Both the position numbers and the translations under genes were made by a program. This document shows, piece after piece, positions 1-8,520 of a stretch of 64,000 nucleotides of DNA. This DNA is from CAZSCF01 sp964636505. GTDB lineage: Bacteria; Patescibacteriota; Minisyncoccia; Moranbacterales; UBA2206. The notes under the pieces are model-generated. The model saw only the letters and a list, made by a program, of their open reading frames with translations. It did no database searches and was not told where the DNA came from. The stretch covers positions 1 to 64,000 of the forward strand of contig CAZWRY010000001.1 in NCBI GenBank assembly GCA_964636505.1. Reading direction: 5' to 3'. Position 1 is the first letter of the stretch; the number at the start of each line of letters is the position of its first letter.

Positions 1-546
1 CAGAGAAAAAACGGAACCTATTATGCCAATCCCAAAAAATACCCATTGTGTTTCGCTAAAAGCAGCACGACTGTAAATGAAAATTTGGAATGCGGAGGCA
101 ATTTTACCCTTCCGGCCGGCGAACAAATCCTGAACGGAGAAAAAGCACTTTGCTATGTAAGATCAAGAAAAACATCCAGCGACTTTGAAAGAGCTAAAAG
201 GCAACAGGTTGTCATCCAGCTTGTCAAAGACAAGCTTCTCAGCACTGAAACGTTAATGAATTTTGATAAAATTAATCAACTGCTGAATAATTTGGGAGAT
301 AACGCCCGATCTGATTTCCAGCCCTGGGAGTTAAAGCGCTTATTTGATATTTATTCCGGAATGCAAAATATGCAAATTTATCAAAGGGTTCTAGAAAATA
401 GCGAAGAGGGACTTCTGTATAATCCTCCGGCTAACGGAGCCGGTTATATCCTTTTGCCGATTGGAGATAATTATGATCGGATTCGCGATATGGCCAAAAA
501 TATTTTCACCCTGCCTCCTCAATCCGATATAAAGCCAAAAGGTTAA
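1..546 (+). CDS. LytR-CpsA-Psr (LCP) family protein, C-terminal part
   Basis: The reading frame is open from base 1, so this is the 3' end of a gene that begins outside the window; the internal TTG at 46 is not a credible start. The visible 181 residues carry the LCP signature: a stretch reading LNGEKALCYVRSRKTSSDFE followed by RAKRQQ, with the conserved arginines that bind the polyprenyl-pyrophosphate substrate in known LCP enzymes. LCP proteins transfer glycopolymers from a lipid carrier to the cell wall, outside the membrane. The neighbour 21 bases downstream is a GT2 glycosyltransferase, which fits a polymer-assembly role. The N-terminal membrane anchor is not visible. Confidence 0.85.
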   Translation, partial: QRKNGTYYANPKKYPLCFAKSSTTVNENLECGGNFTLPAGEQILNGEKALCYVRSRKTSSDFERAKRQQVVIQLVKDKLLSTETLMNFDKINQLLNNLGDNARSDFQPWELKRLFDIYSGMQNMQIYQRVLENSEEGLLYNPPANGAGYILLPIGDNYDRIRDMAKNIFTLPPQSDIKPKG

Positions 547-567
547 ACAATTCTCCTTAAAAAATGT

Positions 568-1383
568 ATGGAATTATCAATAATCATTACGGGCTATAAA
601 AGTCCAGACCTTTTGAAGCTTTGCCTTAATTGCATAAAGGAATCTTTTTCTTTCACTAAAGAAAAATACGAAACTATCGTCGCTTATGCCGAACCGGAAG
701 AAGCTACCAATATGATGATGCGCGAAAATTATCCGGAAATAAAATACTTTCCTTTTTTAGAAAATGTCGGATTCCAAGCACTGGTAAAAAAGGGGGTAGA
801 AGCAAGCCAAGGAGACTACCTTTTGATTTTTAATCATGACATCATCATTAAAAAAGATTCGATTGAAAAATTATTGGAATTTATAAAAAATAACCCGAAG
901 GTGGGCCTGGTTGGTCCCAAGCTTTTAAATTTTAACGAAGAATTACAGCCTTCTTGTTTTCGTTTCTATTCGCCGCTTACAATCCTTTTCCGCCGAACTT
1001 TTTTAGGAAAGATGAGTTTCGCTAAAAAATATCTGGATAATTTTTTAATGAAAGACTATGACCACCAGAACACTAAAGAAGTTGATTGGCTAATGGGATC
1101 GGCCCTTTTGACTTCCAGAAAGGCTCTGGGGAAAGTAGGCTTGATGGATGAACAATTCAAGATGTATATGGAAGACACGGATTGGTGCCGCCGTTTTTGG
1201 GATAATGGTTTTAAAGTGGTTTATTTTCCGAAAGCAGAAATGTACCATTATCATGGCCGCGGATCGGCTGGAAAAGGAGTTTTTAAATCAATTTTTTTCA
1301 ATCGACTTACCCGCTTGCATATCATGAGCGCTTTAAAATATTTCTGGAAATATTTTGGTAAACCCTTGCCAAAACATAATTAA
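568..1383 (+). CDS. Family 2 glycosyltransferase
   Basis: This 271-residue protein has the GT-A fold pattern of GT2 enzymes: an N-terminal MELSIIITGYKSPDLLK strand-loop, a central LIFNHDI motif in place of the metal-binding DXD, and a C-terminal EDTDWCRR block followed by a YHYHG motif, as in rhamnosyltransferase-like (WbbL-type) members. It probably moves a sugar from a nucleotide donor onto a lipid-linked or surface glycan at the cytoplasmic face. There is no transmembrane segment except a weakly hydrophobic C-terminus. The ATG at 568 follows the LCP stop by 21 bases, and the protease gene starts 11 bases after it, so the three are likely co-transcribed. The acceptor sugar cannot be read from sequence. 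Confidence 0.85.
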   Translation: MELSIIITGYKSPDLLKLCLNCIKESFSFTKEKYETIVAYAEPEEATNMMMRENYPEIKYFPFLENVGFQALVKKGVEASQGDYLLIFNHDIIIKKDSIEKLLEFIKNNPKVGLVGPKLLNFNEELQPSCFRFYSPLTILFRRTFLGKMSFAKKYLDNFLMKDYDHQNTKEVDWLMGSALLTSRKALGKVGLMDEQFKMYMEDTDWCRRFWDNGFKVVYFPKAEMYHYHGRGSAGKGVFKSIFFNRLTRLHIMSALKYFWKYFGKPLPKHN

Positions 1384-1394
1384 AAAAATAATTT

Positions 1395-2738
1395 ATGGAC
1401 TCGGGAGAGAAAAATGAACTATTGGAAGAAATAAACAGTCTTCAAAAAAAACAATCAGCGAAAGATGATGAGGCGTTGCAAAAATCAAGAAAACTTTTAT
1501 TCAAGTATCTGCTTTTTTTTGCCGTTCTTTTTGTTCTGCTTGGAAGCAGTTTTTCTATTGGCTATCAAGAAGGCAAAAAAGCTCAACAAACAAGCACAGA
1601 TCAATTCCTTCCGATTGATAGAACCGAAATTGAAAATAAATTTCCGGCTGATGGAAAATCAGTTGATTTTTCGCTTTTTTGGAAAGTTTGGGATCTTTTA
1701 AAATCCAAGTATGTTGAAAAGGCTTCTTTGAATACTCAAGATTTAGTTTACGGAGCCATCAGAGGAATGTTGAAGGCCACCGGAGATCCCTATACGACTT
1801 TTTTTAACCCCGAGGAAACAAAATCATTTTCCGAGGATATCGGGGGCAGTTTTGAGGGTATTGGAGCGGAATTGGGCGTTAAGGAAGATGTTTTAACGGT
1901 AGTTGCTCCGCTGGAAAATTCTCCGGCAGAAAAAGCGGGGCTGCGAGCCGGAGATAAAATTATAAAAATAGGAGACAAAGCTACAACCGATATGAATGTT
2001 TATGAAGCGGTAGACTTGATAAGAGGAGCCAAAGGGACGGAAATAAAATTGACTATTTTCCGCCAGGGAGAAAAAGACACGCAGGAAATTTCAATTATCC
2101 GAGACAAGATTGAGGTCAAAAGTGTTAAATTGGAATTCAAGGAAAATAATATTGCTTACATAAAAATAAATAAATTTGGAGAGGGAACAGCTAAAGAATT
2201 TGACAAGGCTATGAATGAAATAATTTTGAAAGACACGAAGGGATTAATTTTAGATTTACGCAATAATCCAGGAGGACTGTTGGATAGATCTATTTCTATT
2301 GCTAGCCGCTTGATACCCAAGGGTAAAGCAGTTGTCATTGAAGAAGATGGCTCAGGCAAAAGAAAAAACTTGAACACTTTGGGAGGCGATAAACTCAGCC
2401 AATTACCGGCAGTTGCGCTCATTAATGAAGGAAGCGCCAGCGCAGCTGAAATTTTGGCCGGAGCCATGCGCGATAACCAAAAAACAAAATTAATCGGCAA
2501 AAAAACATTCGGCAAAGGATCGGTTCAAGAACTGATTACTCTCCCAGGATCATCCAGCACTAAAATTACGGTTGCCAAATGGCTCACACCCAACGGCGAT
2601 TATATCATGGAAAAGGGAATAAGCCCCGATATAGAAGTTGGATATACGGTTGAGGAGTTTAATAAAGATATGGATCCTCAATTGGATAAAGCCCTGGAAA
2701 TTATAAGAGAAGAAATGAAAAATAGTCCTGTACAATAG
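1395..2738 (+). CDS. S41 family C-terminal processing peptidase (CtpA/Prc-like)
   Basis: This 447-residue membrane-anchored protease has a charged N-terminus, one transmembrane segment at about 35-55, a PDZ domain at about 145-230 and the S41 catalytic domain after it. The Ser-Lys dyad is readable: Ser349 in the GSASAAE motif and Lys374 in FGKGSVQ, 25 residues apart as in Prc. The family cleaves the C-termini of secreted or membrane proteins outside the cytoplasm. Length is normal for CtpA. It starts 11 bases after the glycosyltransferase stop. The downstream rplI has its own -10 box, so this is probably the last gene of its transcript. Confidence 0.92.
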   Translation: MDSGEKNELLEEINSLQKKQSAKDDEALQKSRKLLFKYLLFFAVLFVLLGSSFSIGYQEGKKAQQTSTDQFLPIDRTEIENKFPADGKSVDFSLFWKVWDLLKSKYVEKASLNTQDLVYGAIRGMLKATGDPYTTFFNPEETKSFSEDIGGSFEGIGAELGVKEDVLTVVAPLENSPAEKAGLRAGDKIIKIGDKATTDMNVYEAVDLIRGAKGTEIKLTIFRQGEKDTQEISIIRDKIEVKSVKLEFKENNIAYIKINKFGEGTAKEFDKAMNEIILKDTKGLILDLRNNPGGLLDRSISIASRLIPKGKAVVIEEDGSGKRKNLNTLGGDKLSQLPAVALINEGSASAAEILAGAMRDNQKTKLIGKKTFGKGSVQELITLPGSSSTKITVAKWLTPNGDYIMEKGISPDIEVGYTVEEFNKDMDPQLDKALEIIREEMKNSPVQ

Positions 2739-2752
2739 ACTTGAATTTCTGT

Positions 2753-2758
2753 TATAAT
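2753..2758 (+). promoter_or_regulatory. -10 box of rplI, leaderless arrangement
   Basis: A perfect TATAAT ends six bases before the rplI ATG (2765). Transcription normally starts about this distance after a -10 box, so the mRNA would begin at or next to the start codon. No convincing -35 box is seen at the right distance. The same six-base geometry recurs at 5484 and 42111. Confidence 0.55.
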
Positions 2759-2764
2759 AAATAT

Positions 2765-3202
2765 ATGAAAATAGTTTTATTATCTGATATAAAAAATATC
2801 GGCAAACGCGGCGATGTAAAAGAAGTGGCAGACGGTTTTGCCAGAAATTTTTTGTTTCCTAAAAAATTAGCCGAAATAGCCACAGAATCAGCTGTAAAAA
2901 AAGCTGAAATGGAAAAACAAAAGCGAAATGAAAATGCCAAAAAAGACTTGGAAGCGACTCAGGATTTGGCCACTCAGCTTGAAGGAAAAGAAATTGTGAT
3001 TTTAGCTAAAGCTAAAGATGGAAAACTTTTTGGATCCATTACGGCCAAAAATATCGTAAAGGAATTAGAAAAAGAAAAATTTGATATAAAAGAAAATTCA
3101 ATAGCTTTAAAACCTGTTAAAGAATTGGGTGAATATGATTTCACTATTGAGCTGAATCATGGTATTGAAGCTTCTTTAAAGTTGCTTGTCAGAGAAGAGT
3201 AG
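2765..3202 (+). CDS. rplI: 50S ribosomal protein L9
   Basis: The 145-residue protein begins MKIVLLSDIKNIGKRGDVKE and continues with VADGFARNFLFPKKLAE, the signature of the L9 N-terminal domain that binds 23S rRNA. A long charged helix follows (about 45-75) and then the C-terminal domain. An in-frame upstream extension of eight residues exists, but ATG 2765 is chosen because it starts the conserved domain and sits six bases after a TATAAT box. L9 is reported to be missing from some CPR groups, so its presence helps to place the organism. Confidence 0.95.
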   Translation: MKIVLLSDIKNIGKRGDVKEVADGFARNFLFPKKLAEIATESAVKKAEMEKQKRNENAKKDLEATQDLATQLEGKEIVILAKAKDGKLFGSITAKNIVKELEKEKFDIKENSIALKPVKELGEYDFTIELNHGIEASLKLLVREE

Positions 3203-3296
3203 GCAGACAAAGTTTGTTTAAAAAATTGTGTTTTTAAGAGTCGCGGGGATGGCGGCTTTTAATTTAATAAAATCGCTAATTAAAACGAATAATTTT

Positions 3297-4940
3297 ATGA
3301 AAAACAGAAAATACATCTTTGTAGTTGGGGGAGTGATGAGCGGAGTAGGAAAAGGCATAACAGCTGCTTCTGTCGGAGCCATCCTAAAAGCCAGAGGATT
3401 TAGTGTTACTGCATTAAAAATTGATCCCTATATCAATGTTGATGCTGGAACAATGAATCCCACAGAGCATGGCGAAGTTTTTGTTTTAGATGATGGAGAC
3501 GAAACCGATCAAGATATGGGAAATTACGAGAGATTTTTGAATGTAAATCTTTCCCGGGATAACTATATGACTACCGGCAGAGTTTATGAATCAGTTATTC
3601 GCAAGGAAAGAAATTTGGAATATAACGGAAAATGTGTTGAGGTTGTACCTCACATTCCATTAGAAGTAATCGGACGCATTGAAAAAGCTTCCCACAAGGC
3701 CAATTCCGACATTACTCTAATTGAAATTGGAGGAACAGTGGGTGAATATCAAAACATTCTTTTTTTGGAAGCTGCTCGTATGATGAAAATTAAGCATCCC
3801 GATGATGTTATTTTTATTATGGTGAGTTATTTACCAATCCCTTCAAAAATAGGCGAAATGAAAACCAAGCCGACTCAATATGCCGTGAGAGCCTTAAATG
3901 GAACCGGAATCCAACCAGATTTTATTATTGCCAGAAGTGAAACTTTTTTGGATGCTAAGAGAAAAGAAAAATTGGCTATGTTTTGCAATATTCCCGAGCG
4001 CTATATCATCTCCGCTCCAGACATTGAATCCATATATGAAGTTCCGATTAATTTTGAAAGGGATGACTTGAGCCGTCTGATTTTAAAAAAGCTGAATTTA
4101 AAATACAAAAAAACTGATTTGAAAAATTGGTACGAGCTCTCGGAAAACATGAAGAATTCCAAGGGAAAAATAAAACTAGGCATTGTTGGAAAATATTTTG
4201 GAACCGGCGATTTTGTTTTGTCAGATGCCTATATCAGTGTTATAGAAGCCATCAAACATGCAGCTTTCAAAAATAAAGTGAAGCCCGAAATTGAATGGAT
4301 AAATAGCGAGCTTTATGAAAAAGAACCACAGAAGCTTGAGGATTTGAAAGATTTTGACGGGATTGTAATTCCCGGAGGATTTGGAGCCCGTGGAGTTGAA
4401 GGCAAAATAAAGGCCATTAAATTTTTGAGAAACAACAAAATTCCTTACTTGGGACTTTGCTACGGTATGCAACTGGCTGTTATTGAATTTGCCAGAAATG
4501 TTTTGGGACTAAAGGATGCCAACACAACGGAAATTAACCGTGAAACTAAAAATCCCGTCATAGACATTATGCCGGAACAAAAGAAGAATTTGGAAGACAA
4601 AAACTACGGAGCCACCATGCGGCTTGGAGCCTACCCGGCCAAGATAAAAAAGAAAACTGTTGCCTTTAAGGCTTATCGTAAAGAAACAATTTCCGAAAGG
4701 CACAGACACAGATGGGAGGTAAATCCAGAATATATTGCAAAACTTGAAGCCGCTGGCTTGGTTTTCTCGGGCAAATCTCCTAACGGAAAATTAATGGAAA
4801 TCACGGAACTACCTGAAAATATTCATCCTTTCTTTTTGGGAACTCAGTTTCATCCGGAATTAAAATCCAGACCAATAACAGCTCATCCATTATTTCTTGA
4901 ATTCGTGAAAGCTGCCGCAGAAAGAAAGAAAAAGAAATAA
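3297..4940 (+). CDS. pyrG: CTP synthase
   Basis: The 547-residue enzyme makes CTP from UTP, ATP and glutamine. The N-terminal synthetase domain opens with KYIFVVGGVMSGVGKGITAA (ATP-binding) and continues with the KIDPYINVDAGTMNP block. The C-terminal class I glutamine amidotransferase domain shows the nucleophile Cys388 in GLCYGMQ and the QFHPE histidine-glutamate motif. The upstream in-frame extension to 3228 is rejected because homology starts at MKNRKY; the ATG is preceded by A+T-rich sequence without a Shine-Dalgarno site. A bidirectional terminator follows the stop. Confidence 0.97.
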   Translation: MKNRKYIFVVGGVMSGVGKGITAASVGAILKARGFSVTALKIDPYINVDAGTMNPTEHGEVFVLDDGDETDQDMGNYERFLNVNLSRDNYMTTGRVYESVIRKERNLEYNGKCVEVVPHIPLEVIGRIEKASHKANSDITLIEIGGTVGEYQNILFLEAARMMKIKHPDDVIFIMVSYLPIPSKIGEMKTKPTQYAVRALNGTGIQPDFIIARSETFLDAKRKEKLAMFCNIPERYIISAPDIESIYEVPINFERDDLSRLILKKLNLKYKKTDLKNWYELSENMKNSKGKIKLGIVGKYFGTGDFVLSDAYISVIEAIKHAAFKNKVKPEIEWINSELYEKEPQKLEDLKDFDGIVIPGGFGARGVEGKIKAIKFLRNNKIPYLGLCYGMQLAVIEFARNVLGLKDANTTEINRETKNPVIDIMPEQKKNLEDKNYGATMRLGAYPAKIKKKTVAFKAYRKETISERHRHRWEVNPEYIAKLEAAGLVFSGKSPNGKLMEITELPENIHPFFLGTQFHPELKSRPITAHPLFLEFVKAAAERKKKK

Positions 4941-4948
4941 GACCAACA

Positions 4949-4981
4949 AAAAAATATCCCGAGCAATCGGGATATTTTTTT
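4949..4981. terminator. Bidirectional terminator between pyrG and rpmA
   Basis: An 11-bp stem (AAATATCCCGA with TCGGGATATTT) and a 4-base loop is flanked by A-tracts on one side and T-tracts on the other, so it can terminate both the rightward pyrG transcript and the leftward rpmA transcript. Confidence 0.85.
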
Positions 4982-5006
4982 ATCAGTCCTCTTGGAGAAT
5001 TGAAGT

Positions 5007-5351
5007 TTATTTTTTTGCAGTTTTCTTATTGACTGCTTTTTTTGCTTTCAGCTCAGCTTTAGCCTTTTGAATAGGAGCATCTTCTACTGAAACAAATCTG
5101 CGAGAAGACAATTTGCCGGTAAAAAGAAGCATTTTTTTATTGCTAAATTTGACCACGCCATCTTTCATGGCAAAAAGAGTATCATCAGCTCCAGACTTTA
5201 CATTTTTACCTGCTCTGAATTTTGATCCTCTCTGGCGAACAATTATTTGTCCGGCTTTTACTTTTTGGCCTCCGAATAATTTAACGCCTAATCTTTTGGA
5301 AATGGAATCCCGACCTAGTTGGGTAGATCCACCTGCTTTTCTATGTGCCAT
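5007..5351 (-). CDS. rpmA: 50S ribosomal protein L27
   Basis: The 114-residue protein begins MAHRKAGGSTQLGRDS, the standard mature L27 N-terminus that reaches the peptidyl-transferase centre, followed by KRLGVKLFGGQKVKAGQIIVRQRG. The N-terminal cleavable extension of some Firmicutes is absent. It carries a lysine-alanine-rich C-terminal tail of about 25 residues beyond the usual length. The usual partner rplU (L21) is not beside it: the gene stands alone between a terminator and a divergent promoter region. Confidence 0.96.
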   Translation of the reverse strand: MAHRKAGGSTQLGRDSISKRLGVKLFGGQKVKAGQIIVRQRGSKFRAGKNVKSGADDTLFAMKDGVVKFSNKKMLLFTGKLSSRRFVSVEDAPIQKAKAELKAKKAVNKKTAKK

Positions 5352-5423
5352 TTTTTTATAGCTCTAAATGCTCTAATCATTCTATCGTTTCACTCGTCAA
5401 AAGCGAGTTTCGTTGCCTAGGAG

Positions 5424-5451
5424 ATTATAACACCTATAACATTAATAACAA
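5424..5451 (-). promoter_or_regulatory. Promoter of rpmA
   Basis: On the minus strand TTGTTA (5446-5451), a 16-base spacer and a perfect TATAAT (5424-5429) precede rpmA. The predicted leader is about 65-70 bases and holds a short inverted repeat (ACTCG/CGAGT, about 5383-5410). Confidence 0.55.
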
Positions 5452-5483
5452 TTGATAACAAAATCAATTCTACCAAATTATGC

Positions 5484-5489
5484 TATAAT
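5484..5489 (+). promoter_or_regulatory. -10 box, leaderless arrangement
   Basis: TATAAT ends six bases before the ATG at 5496, the same spacing as at rplI and at the GIY-YIG gene. No good -35 box is visible. Confidence 0.5.
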
Positions 5490-5495
5490 GTCAAT

Positions 5496-5897
5496 ATGAA
5501 TATAGATTGGCAAGTAAAAATTAAGGATTTTTGGCTAAAATATGAAACAAAAATCATCCTTGTGACTGGTTTCTTTTTAATTGCCATTCTTTCTTTTGAA
5601 GGTGGCTATTTAAAGGGTAAATCTTTGAAAAATAGCCCAGTTGTTATAGAAAAGGCAGCTGCTGAGGCTCAAAATTGCGATTTAAGCGCTTCTTCTGCAG
5701 ACATAGGGAAATCAGCCGGCAATACTCAAAATAACAAAAAGGAATGTCTTTTTGTAGCCAGCAAAAACTCCACTAAATACCACACTGCCAATTGCACCTG
5801 GGCTAAAAGGATAAAACCTGAAAATTTAGTTTGTTTTTCGTCCCAGGAAGCAGCAGCCCAATCCGGACGCCAACCGGACGGGACTTGTATAAAATAA
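5496..5897 (+). CDS. Membrane-anchored protein with Ada-like metal-binding domain
   Basis: The 133-residue protein has a single transmembrane helix at about 18-37, a linker, and a C-terminal domain of about 45 residues (VASKNSTKYHTANCTWAKRI followed by a CFSSQEAA block and a final GTC). This pattern, with the YH...C...C...C spacing, resembles the Ada methyl-phosphotriester zinc-binding domain often found at the end of nucleases and in small CPR/Firmicutes proteins. Here there is no nuclease or methyltransferase domain. It probably sits outside the membrane with the Cys cluster binding a metal. Function is unknown. Confidence 0.65.
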   Translation: MNIDWQVKIKDFWLKYETKIILVTGFFLIAILSFEGGYLKGKSLKNSPVVIEKAAAEAQNCDLSASSADIGKSAGNTQNNKKECLFVASKNSTKYHTANCTWAKRIKPENLVCFSSQEAAAQSGRQPDGTCIK

Positions 5898-5939
5898 ACT
5901 TATTTGATAGAATTTTATCTAGAACAAAGGTTCCTTATA

Positions 5940-6016
5940 GTGCGGGATTTATCCCTCACCTTTTTTTAAGGCTAAAGCAGGTATTGCAAAGTTATATCTG
6001 AAAAAAGGTGAGGGAT
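5940..6016. repeat. Hairpin repeat, GTGCGGG family (relative)
   Basis: GTGCGGGAT (5940-5948) is followed at once by ATCCCTCACCTTTTTT (5951-5966), whose perfect 16-bp complement lies at 6001-6016, enclosing a 34-base loop. The left piece looks like the right end of one repeat unit abutting a second unit. It fills most of the gap between the Ada-like gene and the UMP kinase and is related by its ends to the repeats at 42023, 46003 and 63779. Confidence 0.7.
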
Positions 6017-6056
6017 TTATTATGGCCTAATTTTAATTTTTTAACTTAATTTTGTG

Positions 6057-6761
6057 ATGAAAAACACCAAAAAGAAAAAAACTGTGGTGATATCTCTTGG
6101 GGGATCTATGATCGTTCCCGGTGAAATAGATTTTATTTTTGTTAAAAAATTTAAAAAATTAATTGAAAATCAAATAAAAAAAGGCTACAAATTCATAATC
6201 ATAACCGGAGGCGGGAAGACAGCCAGAAACTATATTGAAGCTGCCAGCAAAGTTGATAAGATAACTAACGAGGACAAGGATTGGATTGGCATTCATGCCA
6301 CCAGAATGAACGCTCACTTTATCAGGACCATTCTGCGCAAAAATGCCCACCCAAGAATCAACACTAATCCGCACGACTTAGAGGATTTCTATAATTTTAA
6401 GGAAGATATTTTGGTTGCTGCCGGTTGGCGACCCGGATTTTCCACTGATTTTGATGCCGTTGTTTTGGCAAAATATTTCAATATTAAGAAAGTAATTAAT
6501 TTTTCCAATATTGATTATGTTTGCGACAAAGATCCCCGGAAATTTCCGGATGCCAAGAAAATAGAAAAAATTACCTGGAAAGATTTCAGAAAAATTGTCG
6601 GCAATAAATGGGATCCGGGCATGAATGCGCCTTTTGATCCGATTGCTTCCAAACTAGCCGAGGAAGAAAAAATGGAAGTGGCCATTATGAACGGCAAAGA
6701 TGTGCAAAACCTCAAGAATTATTTGAATGGCAAAAAATTTAAAGGCACATCAATTGTATAA
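6057..6761 (+). CDS. pyrH: UMP kinase, archaeal-type
   Basis: The 234-residue amino-acid-kinase-fold protein phosphorylates UMP to UDP, the step before CTP synthase (pyrG, upstream). It shows KTVVISLGGSMIVPG (phosphate-binding), ITGGGKTARNYIEAA, a substrate loop GWRPGFSTDFDAVVLA and the C-terminal GTSIV. This form is closer to the archaeal UMP kinase than to the bacterial PyrH and is common in CPR. ATG 6057 is preferred to the adjacent GTG at 6054. Its 3' end overlaps the convergent DUF2062 gene by 12 bases. Confidence 0.88.
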   Translation: MKNTKKKKTVVISLGGSMIVPGEIDFIFVKKFKKLIENQIKKGYKFIIITGGGKTARNYIEAASKVDKITNEDKDWIGIHATRMNAHFIRTILRKNAHPRINTNPHDLEDFYNFKEDILVAAGWRPGFSTDFDAVVLAKYFNIKKVINFSNIDYVCDKDPRKFPDAKKIEKITWKDFRKIVGNKWDPGMNAPFDPIASKLAEEEKMEVAIMNGKDVQNLKNYLNGKKFKGTSIV

Positions 6762-7241
6762 ATCGCGCGGATTCCTTTTCGTGAATTTTATTCGGTGATT
6801 TTTAAGAAGATAAAGAAGAACAAAGTAAAAAACCAAAGAAATTGACCCGGCCACCAAAAGGAAGCCAACCATAAGCGGGAGAGCTAAATCAAAAAAAATA
6901 GCCTTGCTTAAAAAAACCTTATAGCCGATAAGATGATAATTTTGCTTAAAATTCAAAATTAATTCTTGGCTGTTTTTATTAAATAAAAAAGATCCAACAA
7001 AAGTAGCTGCCGGCAAAATGAAAAAAGTCGTCCACATATTGGTGGCTAGGGCGCCGCCAACAGCTGCCAGACGATTCAAATGAAAAAAGGAAGCTAGAAT
7101 AATGGAGGCCGTCATGCCTTCGCCGGGAATTATGCCCAGAAAAATCCCCAAAGCCGCTCCGCCAGCGATTTTTTGAGGAGTATCGTTAATCAAAAAAAAC
7201 TTGAAAAAAGTTTTTTTTATTTTTTGCCAAAAATTTTTCAT
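6750..7241 (-). CDS. DUF2062 integral membrane protein
   Basis: The 163-residue protein has the DUF2062 pattern: a short basic N-terminus, then NDTPQKIAGGAALGIFLGII and a PGEGMTASI motif, and three to four hydrophobic helices. DUF2062 proteins are membrane proteins of unknown biochemical role, sometimes fused or linked to glycosyltransferases. The start codon directly abuts the stop of the upstream nuclease gene with zero spacing, so the two are translationally coupled. Confidence 0.8.
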   Translation of the reverse strand: MKNFWQKIKKTFFKFFLINDTPQKIAGGAALGIFLGIIPGEGMTASIILASFFHLNRLAAVGGALATNMWTTFFILPAATFVGSFLFNKNSQELILNFKQNYHLIGYKVFLSKAIFFDLALPLMVGFLLVAGSISLVFYFVLLYLLKNHRIKFTKRNPRDLYN

Positions 7242-8366
7242 TTATTTTTTCTTAACTGTCAAGCTTTTTGTTTCTTTGTCAATTACTTTGGCTTTTTCCA
7301 CGCTGACTCTGGTTTCCAGCGGTAAAACGCCCAGAATATTCCGCAGCGCAATTCCGTCCACTTTCAAAACATCCTCCCATTTATCCAGTGGTTCCAGAAT
7401 TTCTTTTAATTTTTTTTCGTCATATTTATATGTTTTGCGCAGTGTTTGAGCAATAATACCGTTTCCACCAAAAACCCGATCCACGCCTTCTTGATCCATA
7501 TAATGAGTAATATCTTCTTGAAGCTTGGCTAACCTGTCCTTGGTTATTGTAATAGCTGATTTTAGCTCTATGAATTCAGAAATGGCCGCATTAATCTCAT
7601 CTGTGTCAATTTTACGCAGCTCCTTGAATTTATGTTTCCACATCGGACATCTGTCTTGATAGCCGCACCAATCACAAAGAGGGGAGATAATTGGATTAAA
7701 TTTTCCCTTCTCAATAATTTTAATGGTATCCAGAAAAAGCTGCTGACTTCTTTGCAAATCTTCCAATGTTCTTTGGGAGGTAAGTTTTACTCCATGTTTT
7801 AAATAGTATAAACTTACTTTTATTTTATCCAGATTTTCAATTTCTTTCGGGTAGCGGGATAAAAAAGCATTCAAATAAACAGAGAGCTGCAGATCATTAT
7901 CCACCTTGTCTTGGGATGGCATTTTTTTGGTTGTTTTATAATCAATAATTTCATAGCCGTCTTCGGTTTTATCTATGCGGTCAATTATTCCGGAGACAAT
8001 GTGTTTGTCTTCATCTTTTCCTATTTCAATTTGAAAACGTGATTCCAAATCAACGATATTGAAGTTGGCGGGGTTATTTTTTTGATAATAATCCTGAATT
8101 ATCTTTATGCCTTGGGAAAAGGCCGCCCTTTCCTCATTTTCATCATCAAAAACTGCCGGATTCCAGGAATTTTGAAAATGTTCCATGGCTTGGTCCAAAG
8201 TAGGGGAGAGAATGCCGGGAGTATGGATAAACTTCATCGTTGAATGGACAGTAGAACCGAAAACCGCCTCTTTGGATTTCGGAGCTTTAATTTTGTCTAT
8301 TTCAGAAAACTTGTATTTAAGTGGACAAGTTTGAAAGGTGTCCAGTGCCGAATAAGATATGCGCAT
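7242..8366 (-). CDS. PD-(D/E)XK nuclease, RecB/Cas4-like with Fe-S cysteines
   Basis: The 374-residue protein begins with SYSALDTFQTCPLKYKF, the usual start of RecB-family exonuclease domains (PDDEXK_1). Motifs are readable: His41 in FGSTVH, Asp129 in GIIDRID, and Asp142-x-Lys144 in IIDYKTT. Cys14 together with Cys231, Cys234 and Cys240 form the four-cysteine 4Fe-4S arrangement of AddB and Cas4. No cas genes or CRISPR repeats are nearby, so a general DNA repair role is more likely than adaptation. The last 130 residues are helical and charged. It heads a two-gene transcript with DUF2062. Confidence 0.85.
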   Translation of the reverse strand: MRISYSALDTFQTCPLKYKFSEIDKIKAPKSKEAVFGSTVHSTMKFIHTPGILSPTLDQAMEHFQNSWNPAVFDDENEERAAFSQGIKIIQDYYQKNNPANFNIVDLESRFQIEIGKDEDKHIVSGIIDRIDKTEDGYEIIDYKTTKKMPSQDKVDNDLQLSVYLNAFLSRYPKEIENLDKIKVSLYYLKHGVKLTSQRTLEDLQRSQQLFLDTIKIIEKGKFNPIISPLCDWCGYQDRCPMWKHKFKELRKIDTDEINAAISEFIELKSAITITKDRLAKLQEDITHYMDQEGVDRVFGGNGIIAQTLRKTYKYDEKKLKEILEPLDKWEDVLKVDGIALRNILGVLPLETRVSVEKAKVIDKETKSLTVKKK

Positions 8367-8442
8367 TTTTTAATATTTTTAGGCTAATATTTCCTTAATT
8401 TTAGCTTGAAAATAACGCCGGGTCAAACAAGCATCTCTCCTC

Positions 8443-8471
8443 TTGACTTTAAATTATTTCCCAGTTAGAAT
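8443..8471 (+). promoter_or_regulatory. Sigma-70 type promoter
   Basis: TTGACT (8443-8448), a 17-base spacer and TAGAAT (8466-8471). Predicted start is near 8478, giving a leader of about 43 bases to the small gene at 8521. Confidence 0.65.
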
Positions 8472-8520
8472 CAAAACATCGTGGATCCGTTTAATAAGAT
8501 TTGAAATAACTTTCAAATAA

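Noticed and set aside
7242..8366. Cas4 with a CRISPR system
   Set aside because: The nuclease has the Fe-S cysteines but there is no repeat-spacer array and no other cas gene in the window; RecB-like exonucleases are common in CPR.
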